Source: Muscardinus avellanarius (taxonomy: Eukaryota; Chordata; Mammalia; Rodentia; Gliridae). From it: a DNA stretch of 64,000 nt. Position 1 is the stretch's first letter; each line of letters begins with the position of its first letter. Of this stretch, positions 24,490-34,650 are shown piece after piece. Both the position numbers and the translations under genes were made by a program. Under the pieces are notes generated by a model. That model worked only from the letters and a program-made list of their open reading frames with translations. It ran no database searches and was not told the origin of the DNA. The stretch is taken from positions 186,303,634 through 186,367,633 of the forward strand of contig OY726558.1 in the NCBI GenBank assembly GCA_963383645.1, written 5' to 3'.

Positions 24490-25470
24490 TGCACTGTGGG
24501 TGTGCAGGGGTTAAATTCGTGGGAGAAGGGCTGGCCCTCGGGTAGAGCTCCCCTTTCCTGCGTGGCCCGGCTCCGTGGCGGGGGCTCGAAGGCCCGGGGG
24601 GTGGGAGGCATAGGGTCCCTCTGTCCCACACCCCTGCGGAGCCCGTGCGATCGCACCTCCCGCCCGGCAGGGCCGGCCTCCTCCCGCAGATCGGACCCGC
24701 AGGGGCCTGGCGGCAGGGTCGGGCCTGAGTGGGGGCCCGCGTGGCGGGGCCGGCGCGTCCTCCACCGCAGTCGGCGCTTGGGAGGGTCCCGCAGCCCCTC
24801 GGCCTCCGGGCGCCCTGCCCAGGTGACCCTGGAGCGCCGGGCATCTCCTCCTGCGTCTCGCCTTCCACCCCTTCTCCTCTCTGTCCGTTTCTCGCTGCAC
24901 TCAATCTCCCTAGGCTGTCCCGAAAAAGTTCAGCTTATCTATGGTCCTGGTCTTTGCAGGCCAAGCGGGGCCATCTGGGCGACCCTTCAAACAATCCGAT
25001 TTTAAAACGAACACCCGACCCAAACGTCCAGCTGCGAGACCACGTGGGGCGTTCCCCGTCCCTCCGGTTTCCTGGGCTCCGAGGCCGAGCGCGCCCGCGG
25101 AGTCTGCGGGACCCCTTCCAAGGGCCGGGTTTACTTCGTGGTGGTAAATAAACGCGGGGTCTCTCCCCTCGGCCTCTGTCCTCGGACTGCGTGCCAGTGT
25201 GCGCTGAGCGCGAAAACGAGCTTGTGGGCAAGAAATGTCCTTAGGGCGAACCGAGAAAGCCCTAAAAGCGCCTCTGAACTCCCCGGGCAGGTACCGCCCG
25301 GGCGCTTGGGGGAAGGTCAGCTGGGCTTCACGACGCGGCGGTGACACTAGAAAGCTTGCCCGTCCTCCTCCATCCCTTACCCCCCGAAAGAGTTCTTTCG
25401 CAGGGGGTCCACTTGGGCAGACAGACTTCTCTCCAGCCTCGTGAAGAGGTGGCCCGGCAGAGACAACCAT
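24490..25470. promoter_or_regulatory. CpG island, 7 kb beyond the SOX21 3' end
   Basis: Roughly 1 kb of CpG-dense DNA between AT-rich flanks, with long overlapping frames on both strands and none resembling a known protein. It could be the promoter of an unannotated non-coding RNA or a Polycomb-bound satellite island of the SOX21 domain (inference). Confidence 0.7.
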
Positions 25471-27204
25471 CGTGCAAAGCCTCGCTCGACCTCTCTTCTC
25501 CTAGGCTGCGCTGCTTCTCTGGGCACTTGGAGCCCTCTGCAAATAGCTAATTACCTTGGGGTGATCCCGAAGTAAAATGGTAGAGATGGGGCGGGCTAGG
25601 GAGGAGGGTGCTCCCGTGAAATTGACCATCCAGGAATATCACTCTGCGAAGAGCGTCTGAAGACGTCCTCCTAATTTCCCTTAAGAAATCTGGTTTTACG
25701 AGTCGATCTCGCTAGAATGCTTTGCCTAGAGGCTTGAAATGAGTAATAGGCGGTGTGTCTCCAAGTCCTCGGCTCCGGTGATAATAAATACACAGAAGCA
25801 GAGCAACGGGGTGTTTGCAATTAGTACCTAAACTTCTTCTGTTTGTCAAAAAGCCCCGAAATAACTCCTCACCCAATCAAGCGCGGAGCCCAAAGGGGGT
25901 AGAAATCAGGTGCAGACATCTTCAAAAGGAATTAAAAAGCCAAAGCCGATTTTATTTCCTTCAGTCAAGGGTGAAAGATGGAGCTGGGGCCGGGTGAGGA
26001 GTCTACCTGACCGCGTGCGCCTGAGGGGCAGGGGCGGCAGGAGGCTCACAGACGAGGGTCACCACGCTAGTCTTGGCTCCTCGCCTTGGGTGCCACACGC
26101 CTGCTCTGCTACAAGGCTGTCCCCAAAGGCCCAGAGGCCACCTTGACCCTGGGAACCCAGTCCAACAGGTCCCTGCCTCCCCACAAATACCCACTACCCA
26201 GCCGCCAGTTTTGCCTCCTCCCCGGTACTGCCAACGGATTCATCCCGGTCCAGCTCTTTCAAGAATTTTTCAGATTTGTCAATTTCTAGGAATTTGTCTT
26301 GTTGAACCCCTCGGAAGACTCAGGTTACATTTTAAGATATGCAAGCATTTCCCTAAGAGACCCCGGACGTTCATTTGGTGAGGTTCAACTGCTTCTTTAC
26401 AAAAGAAGGGGAGCAGGGGGAGACACTGCTTTGAGAGTTTAGCCCCCCTTTCGGTCACAATTCACAAGTTTCATTCCAGCGGGGCAGGGTCTGGAGGTCT
26501 GTATCCTGGGACTCCCTCAGAGCCCCCTGGCTTTGCGACTATACTTTGCATTATTCTAACAAGGATAAGGTGGACAGTGACCGCAGAGTTGGATGGCTGG
26601 GTAGCCCCCGAGGCCTGCCAAGCCTGGTCCACCATTGAAAATAAAACAAGTGATGCTGTTGGCAGTAAAGGTCCCTATGGATGCCCCCCTGGGCAGGGCT
26701 GGGATGCCCCAGAACTCAGTGGGTTCGCACCCAGCCTCCCACTAGTAATTCGTCCACGAGGATCCCGGTCCCTGGGGGCTCAGTCAAGGGTTTACTAGTA
26801 GCCAGAAGGAAAAGGGGTTAGGGGTAGCGGCCAGGAAAACAAAAAGAAGAAAGCTGAAAGAGACATGCTTGAAATAATTCTAATTCTTTAAAGGGGTGGG
26901 TAGTGTAGGGTCCAGCATGGCCTCTTCATCCTCAGCTTTTGAGTGGGGTTAGCCTTGGGGGCAGGGATAGGATGGGGCAGGGCAGAATGAGGGGGTCAGC
27001 TCTTTGGGCTCCTCTGTCCTATCAGCCTCAGCAGACTAAAGGCAGAGCCCTTTGCAAGGTAGAGGTGGCCATTCTCTCCGGCCCTCTCCCCCTAGATCAT
27101 AAGAGGTGGGGGTGCTGAAGCCTGGGCCCCCCGCTTGGTATCCTCCTCCCCGCACTTCTATAAGGAGGCCTGGGCTGATAGGCTGCTCCATTGACTTCAT
27201 AATC
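25471..27204. other. unique sequence, no gene recognised
   Basis: Repeat-free DNA of mixed composition between the 24.5-kb CpG island and the L2 trace. Frames are short and unlike known proteins. Probably part of the SOX21 regulatory domain. Confidence 0.6.
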
Positions 27205-27285
27205 ATTCACTCATTCATTCTTTCTTTTACAGCTCTTCACTGAGCACTTACATGTGCCAGATACCGTGTTAACATCTAAAAAATG
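27205..27285 (+). mobile_element. L2-like LINE fossil
   Basis: CATTCATTC...CTCTTCACTGAGCACTTACATGTGCCAG pattern is that of L2 3' sequence. It is one of very few transposon traces in the SOX21 domain. Confidence 0.5.
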
Positions 27286-27570
27286 CAGCCCAAGTAGAAG
27301 TCAGGCCCAACACGCAGAGCCTCGGGGTTGGTTCCCGGGAACGTTGAAGGTCAATCTGTCGGGCTGCTCCACAGATTCCGATGCTCGGCAAACGGACGCG
27401 AGGAAACATAACTTTTGCTTAACTTTCACTTCTTCTTTCCTTGTTTTCTTTCTTCAAGTGGCAAAGAACCATTAATTAGGAGAATAATTATCCCAATTTC
27501 TATCGCTGGCAGACAATGCTAATCATGGCAATTATTGCTTCTATAAACACCCAAGGCAGCACTCTTCCCC

Positions 27571-27576
<6 letters not shown>

Positions 27577-27617
<41 letters not shown>
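27577..27617 (+). repeat. (GT)n microsatellite
   Basis: About 20 uninterrupted GT units. It is not attached to a SINE, unlike most dinucleotide runs in this window. Confidence 0.95.
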
Positions 27618-27620
<3 letters not shown>

Positions 27621-27687
27621 AAAGAATATATATAAGAAGTTCCCCTGCTCATTTGCATAGCTTCATCTTTACCTTTTCCCATTCAGA

Positions 27688-27744
27688 CCTTGCAAAAAAA
27701 GCATATCTATTCAAAGCCCTTGCAAAAAGCATATCTATTCAAAG
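27688..27744 (+). repeat. two-copy tandem duplication of ~29 bp
   Basis: CCTTGCAAAAAAAGCATATC... followed at once by a second copy with two fewer A. Both copies end in CTATTCAAAG. The unit holds a GCATAT half-octamer, so the duplication doubles a potential factor-binding site. Confidence 0.85.
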
Positions 27745-28291
27745 GGCATTTAGTCCATTTCTTTCTTGGCCGGTAAACCTATTCATCAATTGTTATGCCT
27801 TGTAGATTGCATTCTAATGCTAATCTAGCGTGTTAAATATCTTTTTGTTCCCCCTTCACTGTTTGGTCATTCAGTTTATCCAGTTTTGGTCACCCATTTT
27901 ATTTATTTATGCGCCTGCTCCTATTCAGGGGCTCATGTATTTTTTATTATGTTGTTTCGCTGTCACGCAGTGTCAACTTAGTCTATTCAATGGGGGCTAC
28001 TTGAAGGCCGGAGGGACAAAGCTTGTACACATTGCACGCTATTCATTCCGGCCAGCTGGATCGGCTGAAAAAAAAACCTTGTGAAAAGAAACGCCTCACA
28101 ATAGACACAGAAGAAGTGCACAATGCTAACAGTTTTCCAAATACCACTGATTGGTTTCTTCACAATGAGGAGAAAGCCGCCGCTTTTTCTTAGCTCCACT
28201 TCAACAAACAACACTCTCACAAAACCTCCCAACCCTGCGTTTTGTTCCCGGACAAAACCTCCTCGACTGTCTAAACGCTCCCACTGAAGGA

Positions 28292-28292
<1 letters not shown>

Positions 28293-28326
<34 letters not shown>
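28293..28326 (+). repeat. poly(A) tract of 34 bases
   Basis: Uninterrupted A run followed by GAATAAAAAAG. No SINE or L1 body precedes it, so it is a bare homopolymer in the SOX21 domain. Confidence 0.9.
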
Positions 28327-28328
<2 letters not shown>

Positions 28329-28494
28329 ATAAAAAAGCCCTTTTCACCATTTCCCCCTTTTTTTCCTGCAAGAGAGAAAAAAGAAAGGAGGGGGGTAGAG
28401 ATTGTCAGTGAATTAATAATATCAGTCTTTTAAAAGAAGAGGGCTGACCTTTGAGATGCACTGGGCTGAGGGAGAAAGAACAGGGGAGAGATTA

Positions 28495-29560
28495 ATAAAG
28501 TTTGGACGGCTCTCTCGCTGCCTGTGCTGGGCTCTGGGCGCAGGGAAGCATCCTCGCTCGGAGCCCGGGCTCGCGGGGAGGACCGGCCCGCAGCGCCGCC
28601 GAGCCGCGCTCTGATTGGCTGGCGCGCGGGTCCTGTCGGCTCTGCGAACGGTCGAGTTTTCTCAGCATCTCTGCTCGGAGCCTGGGGGGGGGGGGGGGGG
28701 TTAGAGGGAGATCCGCGCTGTTTTGGCCTAGTTTCTTGGTGATGGTGGTGGGGGGTGGTGGGGGGAGGTTGTTAAAGACAGTAACCACAGCGGCCAGCTC
28801 CACAGCTCCCGCGAAGCCACCCCCTTGCACAGGACCGGTCCTGTAGCTTAAACCGAACGATTCCACCTGTTTGCTCAAAACCTGAAGCAACGTTCCTGGC
28901 CCCTCTGAGGCGAGGCTTATTTAAAGCTTTTAGACAAAAGATGATCACCAAAGAAGTGTCGTCCTGGCCTTAAAAAAAACAAAAACAAAAACACCTTAAG
29001 TTAAAAAAAAGAGAACAAAAGGAAAGAAGGAAGGAAAAGAAGGGAGAGAAAAAGGTGGACAGGGAGAGGGATCGCGAGCCAACCGCAGCTCTTTGCCCAG
29101 TCGCTGCGCTGTATTTGCGGCTCACTTTCGGACCCCTGAACCCACCCGCCCCTGGCCCATCCTCCACACTCTGCCTCCATCCCCACCCCTGACTTCTGCA
29201 CAGCCTAATTTGGCCGGAGGGTCTCGAGGCGCAGACCCCGCCAACCTGTTAGCAAGACCACTGCAGTCAGAGTGGGTGATAAACGAGTCTCGGGGATGCT
29301 CAAACAGCCGCACAATCTGTTGGTGATGTGACCCGGTGCTCGCTCCCGCGCCCCCCCCCACCCCCGCCCCATCCGTCTTTCTGGTTTTCTCATTCATCAA
29401 CCCTGCGGAGCGCTTCTCCCAGAAGACGCGGATCTTCGGGGAAAGCGGAGGGGATGGGAGGGGGCGGAGGATCCTCGGGCCGGGCTGGTGGGGCCGAGCT
29501 GGGAGGCTCCGGGAGGTAACTAAGATTTAGGGCTGGGGTGATTTCCAGCGAGCCGCCGGA
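28495..29560. promoter_or_regulatory. CpG island with CCAAT box and poly(G), 1.1 kb beyond the SOX21 3' end
   Basis: GC-rich with many CpGs. It contains TGATTGGCTGG (inverted CCAAT box, about 28611-28621), a run of 17 G (28684-28700) and GGTGGTGGGGGGTGGTGGGG-type sequence (about 28744-28770) able to form G-quadruplexes. The ATTGG box suggests promoter activity. No coding frame is convincing. Confidence 0.6.
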
Positions 29561-29589
29561 AGTTCCGTGTTGAGAAGTGATGGGGCCAC

Positions 29590-29935
29590 TACAAAAGGGA
29601 AAGGCGAAGCTTTGAAAGGATTTAATTAACCGTGTCAGGGATAATTACCCCTGGACAGTCCAAATTAGTTTTGCATAATCGCTCAGAACCATATGAATTA
29701 ACTTATAATATTGCAAAGAGCGCAGGGAATAACAGGAGAAGGATCGTTTTAATTAGTGAATCAGGGTCAAACCCGCAGAGCCTATTTCTCACATTTCCAA
29801 AACTTTTCATGGCTTTTAAAATATTATTCCGTCGGGAGAAAACAATGACTTTAAAGCCTTGGGTTACTTATAAAGATGTGCAGCTCCAGGGACGGCCTCT
29901 GTCAACCAGGAAACTAGTTTAAAACTCGCATATAA
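29590..29935. promoter_or_regulatory. candidate enhancer-like block with POU and homeodomain motifs
   Basis: Contains TTTAATTAACC (about 29621), GATAATTACCCC (about 29640), AAATTAGTTTTGCATAATCG (29663-29682, octamer-like TTGCATAAT beside a TAAT core), GAATTAAC (about 29695) and TTTTAATTAGTGAATCA (about 29748). High information content, no repeats, beside a CpG island. Resembles the conserved non-coding elements known around SOX21; conservation is untested. Confidence 0.45.
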
Positions 29936-30686
29936 TATCTTGAGAATTTCCATCTCGGTGGGGTAGGGGCCTCCCCCTGATTAAAAAATAATTTCCCCCA
30001 TACTCTCTTGGGTGCCCTACCATTTTTTTTTAAAAAAACTACAATCCTTGATGATTTTAAACTTTCCTCCAGTGGAGACTTGCCTAACTCTGGAAATTCA
30101 AAACTCTCCTTTAGAATTTGTTACACTAAACTTCTATTTTAGTGCTATTAGCATGATAGAAGGACACCCTAAAGAGGCCCAAAGTTGAACTTTTCTGTTG
30201 GCCGATTACCCTTCCAAGTAAAACCTTAAGGTGTAAATAAGAAATACCCCAAAGATACGTGAACAAATTACACCGATTTAAGTGGTGGGGCTTTTCTTCT
30301 AACAAGATAAAGTGGTCAGGCAACTTTCCCCTCTTAAAATGTTACTGGAAACTGGTGAAATGCTTTGAACAGTCTGGATGTTTTCAATGGGCTCTGTTCT
30401 GCTGGTTCATGAATGCCTTTTTTTTTTTAAGATAATGCAACTACTTGGGTATTTTTTATCTTCTTTCCTATTCACGATTTAAAATGTGATAAATCAGGGT
30501 TTTGGCTCTGAATAACAATGGCTTGATTTAGATTTCCTAGTAAGTCTATTCAAAAGTGAAACAAAGGCTGCCTTTGGAGGATACCTTACACTTCACCTGG
30601 ACCAGGGACGTAAGGGCAATTCAGATAAAAATCTTGTTAGGAACTCAACAAGAAATAGAGGATTTTCTCTTTTCCCTGGTTCAGGC
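29936..30686. other. AT-rich unique sequence past the SOX21 3' end
   Basis: No repeats and no credible frame. Contains the SOX motif at 30514 and several TTTAAA/TAAT motifs. Confidence 0.6.
30514..30521 (+). promoter_or_regulatory. SOX consensus AACAATGG just past the SOX21 3' end
   Basis: Exact high-affinity Sox HMG motif AACAATGG about 170 bases beyond the predicted poly(A) signal, within repeat-free AT-rich DNA. It could be a site for SoxB feedback on the locus; a single 8-mer may also occur by chance. Confidence 0.3.
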
Positions 30687-30692
30687 TTTATT
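30687..30692 (-). terminator. candidate SOX21 polyadenylation signal AATAAA
   Basis: Reads AATAAAG on the minus strand and is the first canonical hexamer I find downstream of SOX21. No clear GU-rich element was recognised beyond it, so use is unproven. Confidence 0.4.
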
Positions 30693-31553
30693 TAAACTCT
30701 TTGTTCAAAAAAAATGAACAGAGTGATAGTCGGATTCTAATTTACAGATATAGCTTAGACGCATCTAATATTAAATTAGATCACACAAGAAAACCATTTA
30801 CACATAAAGGTTAAAACCAATATTTAAGCTTTTTAAAACTTTATATTACATAAAGCCAAAATGAAACTAAATACATGTTAGCCGACTTCATTCACAAACA
30901 TTAGTCAAAATATATACATTTAAAAAGAAACAAAAAAAGCTATAATTGAGGAAGGCTCTTTTTTTTTCCTAAGTGTTTTATCATAATTTGCAAATGAATT
31001 GCAGGCCATCTAAAAAATAAACTAATGCAAGAGGGGACTCCAAAACACAGTATTGGGAGAGAAATGATAAGGTGTAAACGAGAGGCATCAGTCAAAAACA
31101 ATTCTGTGCTTTTTTTTTTCCGGTTTTCCTAAATAATAAATATATAATTACCACTCAGACAAAAAAGTCTGATTTAATCTTAGATAAAATTGCGATTCTG
31201 AAAGATTTCCGCAATTTTTAAAAGTTAACTTTGACGTTTGCTCAAAAGGTTTTTGAGTCTAAAAGCGGCTCGAATTTAGGTCAACAAAAAGAACACATTT
31301 TCCAAGACTGGAGGTTCTCACCTACATAGACACATTTACAATCGTAAGGTGAACTTAGGCATCGGGGGAGAATAGCAACCGCGCCTTTCTCCCTTTTTGT
31401 AAACTGGGTCAAAAATCCAAGCCCGTGGACTTAGGGAGACTTCTCTCGTAGATTTCTTTCTTTCTTTCTTTTTAATGGGGAGAAAATCCAATTGCCAACT
31501 TTCATCTCACACTTGTTTGCATTTCTTGCTCTGGAGAAAGAGCTCTTGCTCTG

Positions 31554-31561
31554 ATTTGCAT
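31554..31561 (+). promoter_or_regulatory. octamer ATTTGCAT within the presumed SOX21 3'UTR
   Basis: Exact inverted octamer; a second TTTGCATTT lies about 40 bases to the left (31516-31524). Paired octamer-like sites close to the CDS end. Confidence 0.3.
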
Positions 31562-32150
31562 ACGGCGTGATAAAAGAAACCGGGATCATCTCCCAGACAA
31601 AAGGCCAGATTCGAGCCGGTCACTGGTCAAGAATGGATCCGGTCTGAGGGAGGGTTCTGCTTGAGAGAACAGAGACCTGCAAAGTTCCAACAGTACAAGC
31701 GGAGAGCGAGGCCGCCCCGAGCCAGCCCGCTCGGAGGGACCGGCGACACCGTCCGCTCTTCCCGCGTGCCGGCCATTCCGGCCGCACACCCACCGGGCGG
31801 GGGGCGAGGGGGTGATGGCGCGGGGGTAGCCGGAAACAAAAGCAAAAGTCGACCCGAAAACTCGCAGCGAACAAAACGGGAAGGCCCGCCGGGTCCCAAA
31901 GTGACTCCTGCAACCGCCGTGGGCCAGACGCAACAGGTTTCCGAAAGGCCAGAGCAAGCTGCCCGCGGCCGCCGGGTGCCGCCGCCCTCTCTCCAAGTCG
32001 GCTGCCCGGGCGCGGGTCGGAAGCCATCCCGGGCATCCGCGCGCGCCCGCCCGCGCCCCAAGGCCCCTCCGCCTCCCGCGCCGGTCCGCCCGGGCCCCAG
32101 GGGGCGGGCGGGCGCCGGGGCCCCCGGACCCCGAGCGCACGTGCGCCGGG

Positions 32151-32484
32151 TCAGAGCGCGGCGGCGTAGGCCGCGGGGTAGGGGTCCAGCTGCGGCTTGC
32201 CCATGCCGGGCAGCAGGATGTAGGCGAGCGGCGGCTGCAGCCCGGGGCTGGGCCAGGCGCTGCAGTTGCAGGGGATCATGTAGCCGGGGTTGCCGGGGCT
32301 GGGGTGCGAGTGCGTGTGCCCCCCCGCGGCCGCCGCCGCCGCTGCAGCCGCCGCCGCCGCCCCGTGGAAGGCGCCCGCGCCCGCGGCCGGGTAGCCCAGC
32401 GAGGACGCGTAGGGCAGGCCGGACGACGACGACGAGATCTCTGCCATCTTGGAGCCCAGGTCGAGCAGCGAGTAGGGGCTGCCC

Positions 32485-32525
<41 letters not shown>

Positions 32526-32984
32526 CGACTGCGGGAAGAAGACGCGCGCGGCGGCGGCGGCGGCGGCGGCGGCCGCCTTCTCGGGGTTGGCGAGCAGCGC
32601 CTCGGGCACCAGGCCGCCGGCCGCGCCGGCGTGCAGCCCCGCGCCCGCCTTGAGCGCCGGGTGCTCGGCGTCGGCCACGCCGCCCAGCCCGTAGGGCACG
32701 GGGAAGGCGAACTTGTCCTTCTTGAGCAGCGTCTTGGGCTTGCGCCGCGGCCGGTACTTGTAGTCGGGGTGCTCCTTCATGTGCATGGCGCGCAGGCGCT
32801 TCGCCTCGTCGATGAACGGCCGCTTCTCCGCCTCGGTGAGCAGCTTCCACTCGGCGCCCAGGCGCTTGCTGATCTCCGAGTTGTGCATCTTGGGGTTCTC
32901 CTGGGCCATCTTGCGCCGCTGCGCCCGAGACCACACCATGAAGGCGTTCATGGGCCGCTTGACGTGGTCCACCGGCTTGGACAT
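32151..32984 (-). CDS. SOX21: SOX21, SoxB2 HMG-box transcription factor
   Basis: Intronless frame of 277 codons. Residues about 6-80 form a Sox HMG box (starts [20 protein letters not shown], ends near [11 protein letters not shown]), which binds and bends ACAAT-type DNA in the nucleus. The rest matches SOX21: a basic KPKTLLKKD stretch, three polyalanine tracts (residues 137-146 with 10 Ala, 154-167 with 14, 209-220 with 12), a serine run (184-188), a His-rich HTHSH motif (223-227) and the C-terminus [10 protein letters not shown]. Human SOX21 is 276 residues, so length agrees. The family acts as a transcriptional repressor in neural progenitors, antagonising SoxB1 factors, and also functions in hair and other epithelia (established knowledge). 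The start was chosen because it precedes the conserved [11 protein letters not shown] and has A at -3. The frame stays open upstream through a (GGC)n run, but no upstream ATG is needed. SOX14, the paralogue, lacks these long alanine tracts. Confidence 0.98.
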
Positions 32985-32985
32985 G

Positions 32986-33014
32986 CTCCCGCCGCCGCCG
33001 CCGCCGCCGCCGCC
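32986..33014 (-). repeat. (CGG)n run directly upstream of the SOX21 start codon
   Basis: Plus strand reads (CCG)n; on the mRNA strand it is about nine GGC codons ending 5 bases before ATG. It would lie in the 5'UTR and form strong RNA structure next to the start. Confidence 0.8.
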
Positions 33015-33345
33015 CGGGCCCTCGCCCTCGGCCCGGAGGAGATCAATGCTGGCTGCCCGCGGGGGCCCGCCCGGCCGGCCGGCCTGCGCCCCGGCGCCGC
33101 CCCCGCGCGGGAGCAGGGGGCCGGGGGACCAGCCCCGGGCCGCGGCGCCCAGCAGCCCCGGGCCGCGCGCCGGGGACGATCCTCGCCGGGCCGGGGCCGG
33201 GGCCGGGGCGCCCGGGCGGCGGCGCGTCCTGGGCTGCCCGGGCGTGCGCCTCTCCGGTGGCGCTGGCTGCAGAAGTAACTCCCCGCAGGTGGCCGCCGCG
33301 CGGCAGAGCTCGCCCCCGGCTCGATCTTCTCTCGGTCTCTCTCAG

Positions 33346-33353
33346 ATGCAAAT
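33346..33353 (+). promoter_or_regulatory. octamer ATGCAAAT (POU-factor site) upstream of SOX21
   Basis: Exact match to the octamer ATGCAAAT, followed by a second overlapping half (ATGCAAAG), about 360 bases upstream of the SOX21 ATG in the CpG island. POU factors such as OCT4 or BRN2 bind this motif and often act with SOX proteins; binding here is inference. Confidence 0.45.
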
Positions 33354-33600
33354 GCAAAGCGCTCCCCAAAGTTGCGCGGCCGAGGCTCCGCCAAGTTGAG
33401 CCCGGGAGCCCGCCGCCGGGTGCTGCCGAGTGCCAAAGGGGGCTCTCGGCGGCTGGAGTGTTTGGGTTCTCCTCGGTGACTTTCTCATTTGACAGGAGCA
33501 GATGGGGTGGGGGAGGAGCGGAGGTGGCCCCGGAGGAAGAGGAGGGGGAGGCGGAGGAGGGTCCGGGCGCGCCACCCGGACGCTGGGCGCAGCAGTGGGT

Positions 33601-33608
33601 ATAAATAC
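33601..33608 (+). promoter_or_regulatory. TATA box TATAAATA facing away from SOX21
   Basis: Perfect TATAAATA on the plus strand inside GC-rich DNA, 617 bases upstream of the SOX21 ATG. In this orientation it would start a plus-strand transcript near 33630, consistent with an antisense/divergent RNA such as SOX21-AS1. The reverse complement (TATTTATA) is a weaker TATA, so it might also serve SOX21. Confidence 0.5.
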
Positions 33609-33629
33609 AAATACGGCGGCACCGGCCGG

Positions 33630-34164
33630 TCTCCGCTCCGGGCAGGGCGCGCCGACGGGGGCACCGCTTCCCCGCAGTCGGCGGGCGTCTGGAGGGGCTC
33701 TGTCCCCCCAGCACCTGCCTTTCGAGCCTGCCTCCTCTCCGGCCGACGCGCAGGAAGGGCGAGGAAGGAGGGTGGCCGAGGCTGGCGCAAGCCAGGGGTC
33801 GCCGGCTTCAGAGGAGGTCCTCCGGGCTGGCGAGGGCGCAGTGTCGGGCCGCCTCCGGGGCCATGCTGGCTCCGCCCGCTCGCCCCGGGCCCCTCCGGGC
33901 GCTGGGGCCCGGCCGCGTCCCCGGCTGGCTCCTCGCCGCCGCCGCCCGGCGCTGGCAACTTAACTTCGCTCAAGTTTCCTGCGCCGGCGCCGCCGCGCCC
34001 CTGCGGACGCGCTGGGGGCCCGAGATGCTGGAGGAGGGGGCTTAAGGAAAACGCGCCGTCACCTCGGTTTTCAGGTCTGCGCCGAGGCCGCTCCGGCTTT
34101 GGGCCCCTTCTCCGGCCCAGATCGCCGCTCCCAAAGGTGGCCGCAGCTCTCCGCGCCCGCTCAG
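33630..34164 (+). ncRNA. predicted first exon of a divergent transcript (SOX21-AS1 position)
   Basis: Runs from about 30 bases after the TATA box to a textbook donor, CAG|GTGAGT, whose GT is at 34165-34166. A non-coding RNA gene, SOX21-AS1, is transcribed divergently from SOX21 in human (established). The exon here is inferred from TATA and donor only. A second possible donor (GTAAGTG, about 34773) would give a longer exon. Open frames in this stretch reflect GC content and are not taken as coding. Confidence 0.35.
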
Positions 34165-34650
34165 GTGAGTGCCGAGGTACCTGCCTGCGTCCGCGCCCCG
34201 AGCCGGCGCCGGGTGTGCATGTCCAGCCGCCGCCGTGTGTGTATATCTTGGGGCATGCGGAGGAGGTGGAGCCCAGGACTCCGGGCGGGAGGAGGGACCA
34301 GAAGAGCCTCCTCCCGCTCCCACACCCGCAGGACCTCGAATTAACAGCATCCCCCCTCCGCCCCCTCCCAATACTCCTCCTCCCACTCCTTTTCACCGAG
34401 AGCAGGTTTGGGCGAGTGGAGAGTCCGCCGCGCGCCGCGCCGCCGAGTCTGCGCACTGCTCGGCGTTGGCATCCTCCGGTGTCACCGTGGGCAGCCCGGG
34501 CCGACCCAGCGCTGCGGCCTCGCGGGGCTCCCGAAGCCTCGGGACCCGAGGAAGAAGGAGGCGCGCGCAGGAGGAGGAGAGCCTCGCGACTACGGAGGAA
34601 GAGGGTTAAGCCCGGGGAAGGAAGTGGGGGGCGGGACGCCCCCTTGAAAA

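Larger units (their letters stand above)
27370..28250. promoter_or_regulatory. candidate conserved regulatory block downstream of SOX21
   Basis: Repeat-poor AT-rich DNA containing ATTAATTAG and AATAATTATC (homeodomain cores, about 27472-27490), CTAATCATGGCAATTATTG (about 27520-27537), an exact octamer ATTTGCAT (27651-27658) and a tandem duplication (27688-27744). A (GT)n run interrupts it. This motif mix resembles developmental enhancers around Sox genes, but conservation cannot be tested here. Confidence 0.4.
30687..32150 (-). other. SOX21: probable SOX21 3' untranslated region
   Basis: Between the SOX21 stop codon and the first AATAAA-type hexamer downstream on the minus strand (TTTATT on the plus strand at 30687-30692). 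The first ~500 bases are CpG-island sequence and the rest is AT-rich, repeat-free DNA. Length about 1.46 kb. The mRNA end is predicted from the hexamer only; ATTAAA-like hexamers nearer the stop (about 31172 and 31455) could give shorter forms. Confidence 0.5.
31650..34650. promoter_or_regulatory. CpG island spanning SOX21 and its divergent promoter
   Basis: About 3 kb of very GC-rich, CpG-dense sequence, with abrupt change to AT-rich DNA at both ends (near 31600 and 34680). It contains the whole SOX21 CDS, its presumed 5'UTR and the opposite-strand TATA box. CpG-island promoters of this size are typical of Polycomb-controlled developmental regulators (family knowledge). It also creates many long false frames on both strands. 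Confidence 0.9.

Noticed and set aside
24383..25470. Overlapping frames of 129-186 codons on both strands
   Set aside because: Explained by the CpG island; no recognisable protein.
31627..32934. 435-codon minus-strand frame overlapping SOX21
   Set aside because: It is another frame of SOX21 and its GC-rich 3'UTR; composition is Arg/Gly/Ala-rich and no domain is visible.
31661..33278. Plus-strand frames of 330 and 324 codons opposite SOX21
   Set aside because: Poly-Arg and poly-Gly strings are the antisense of SOX21 alanine codons.
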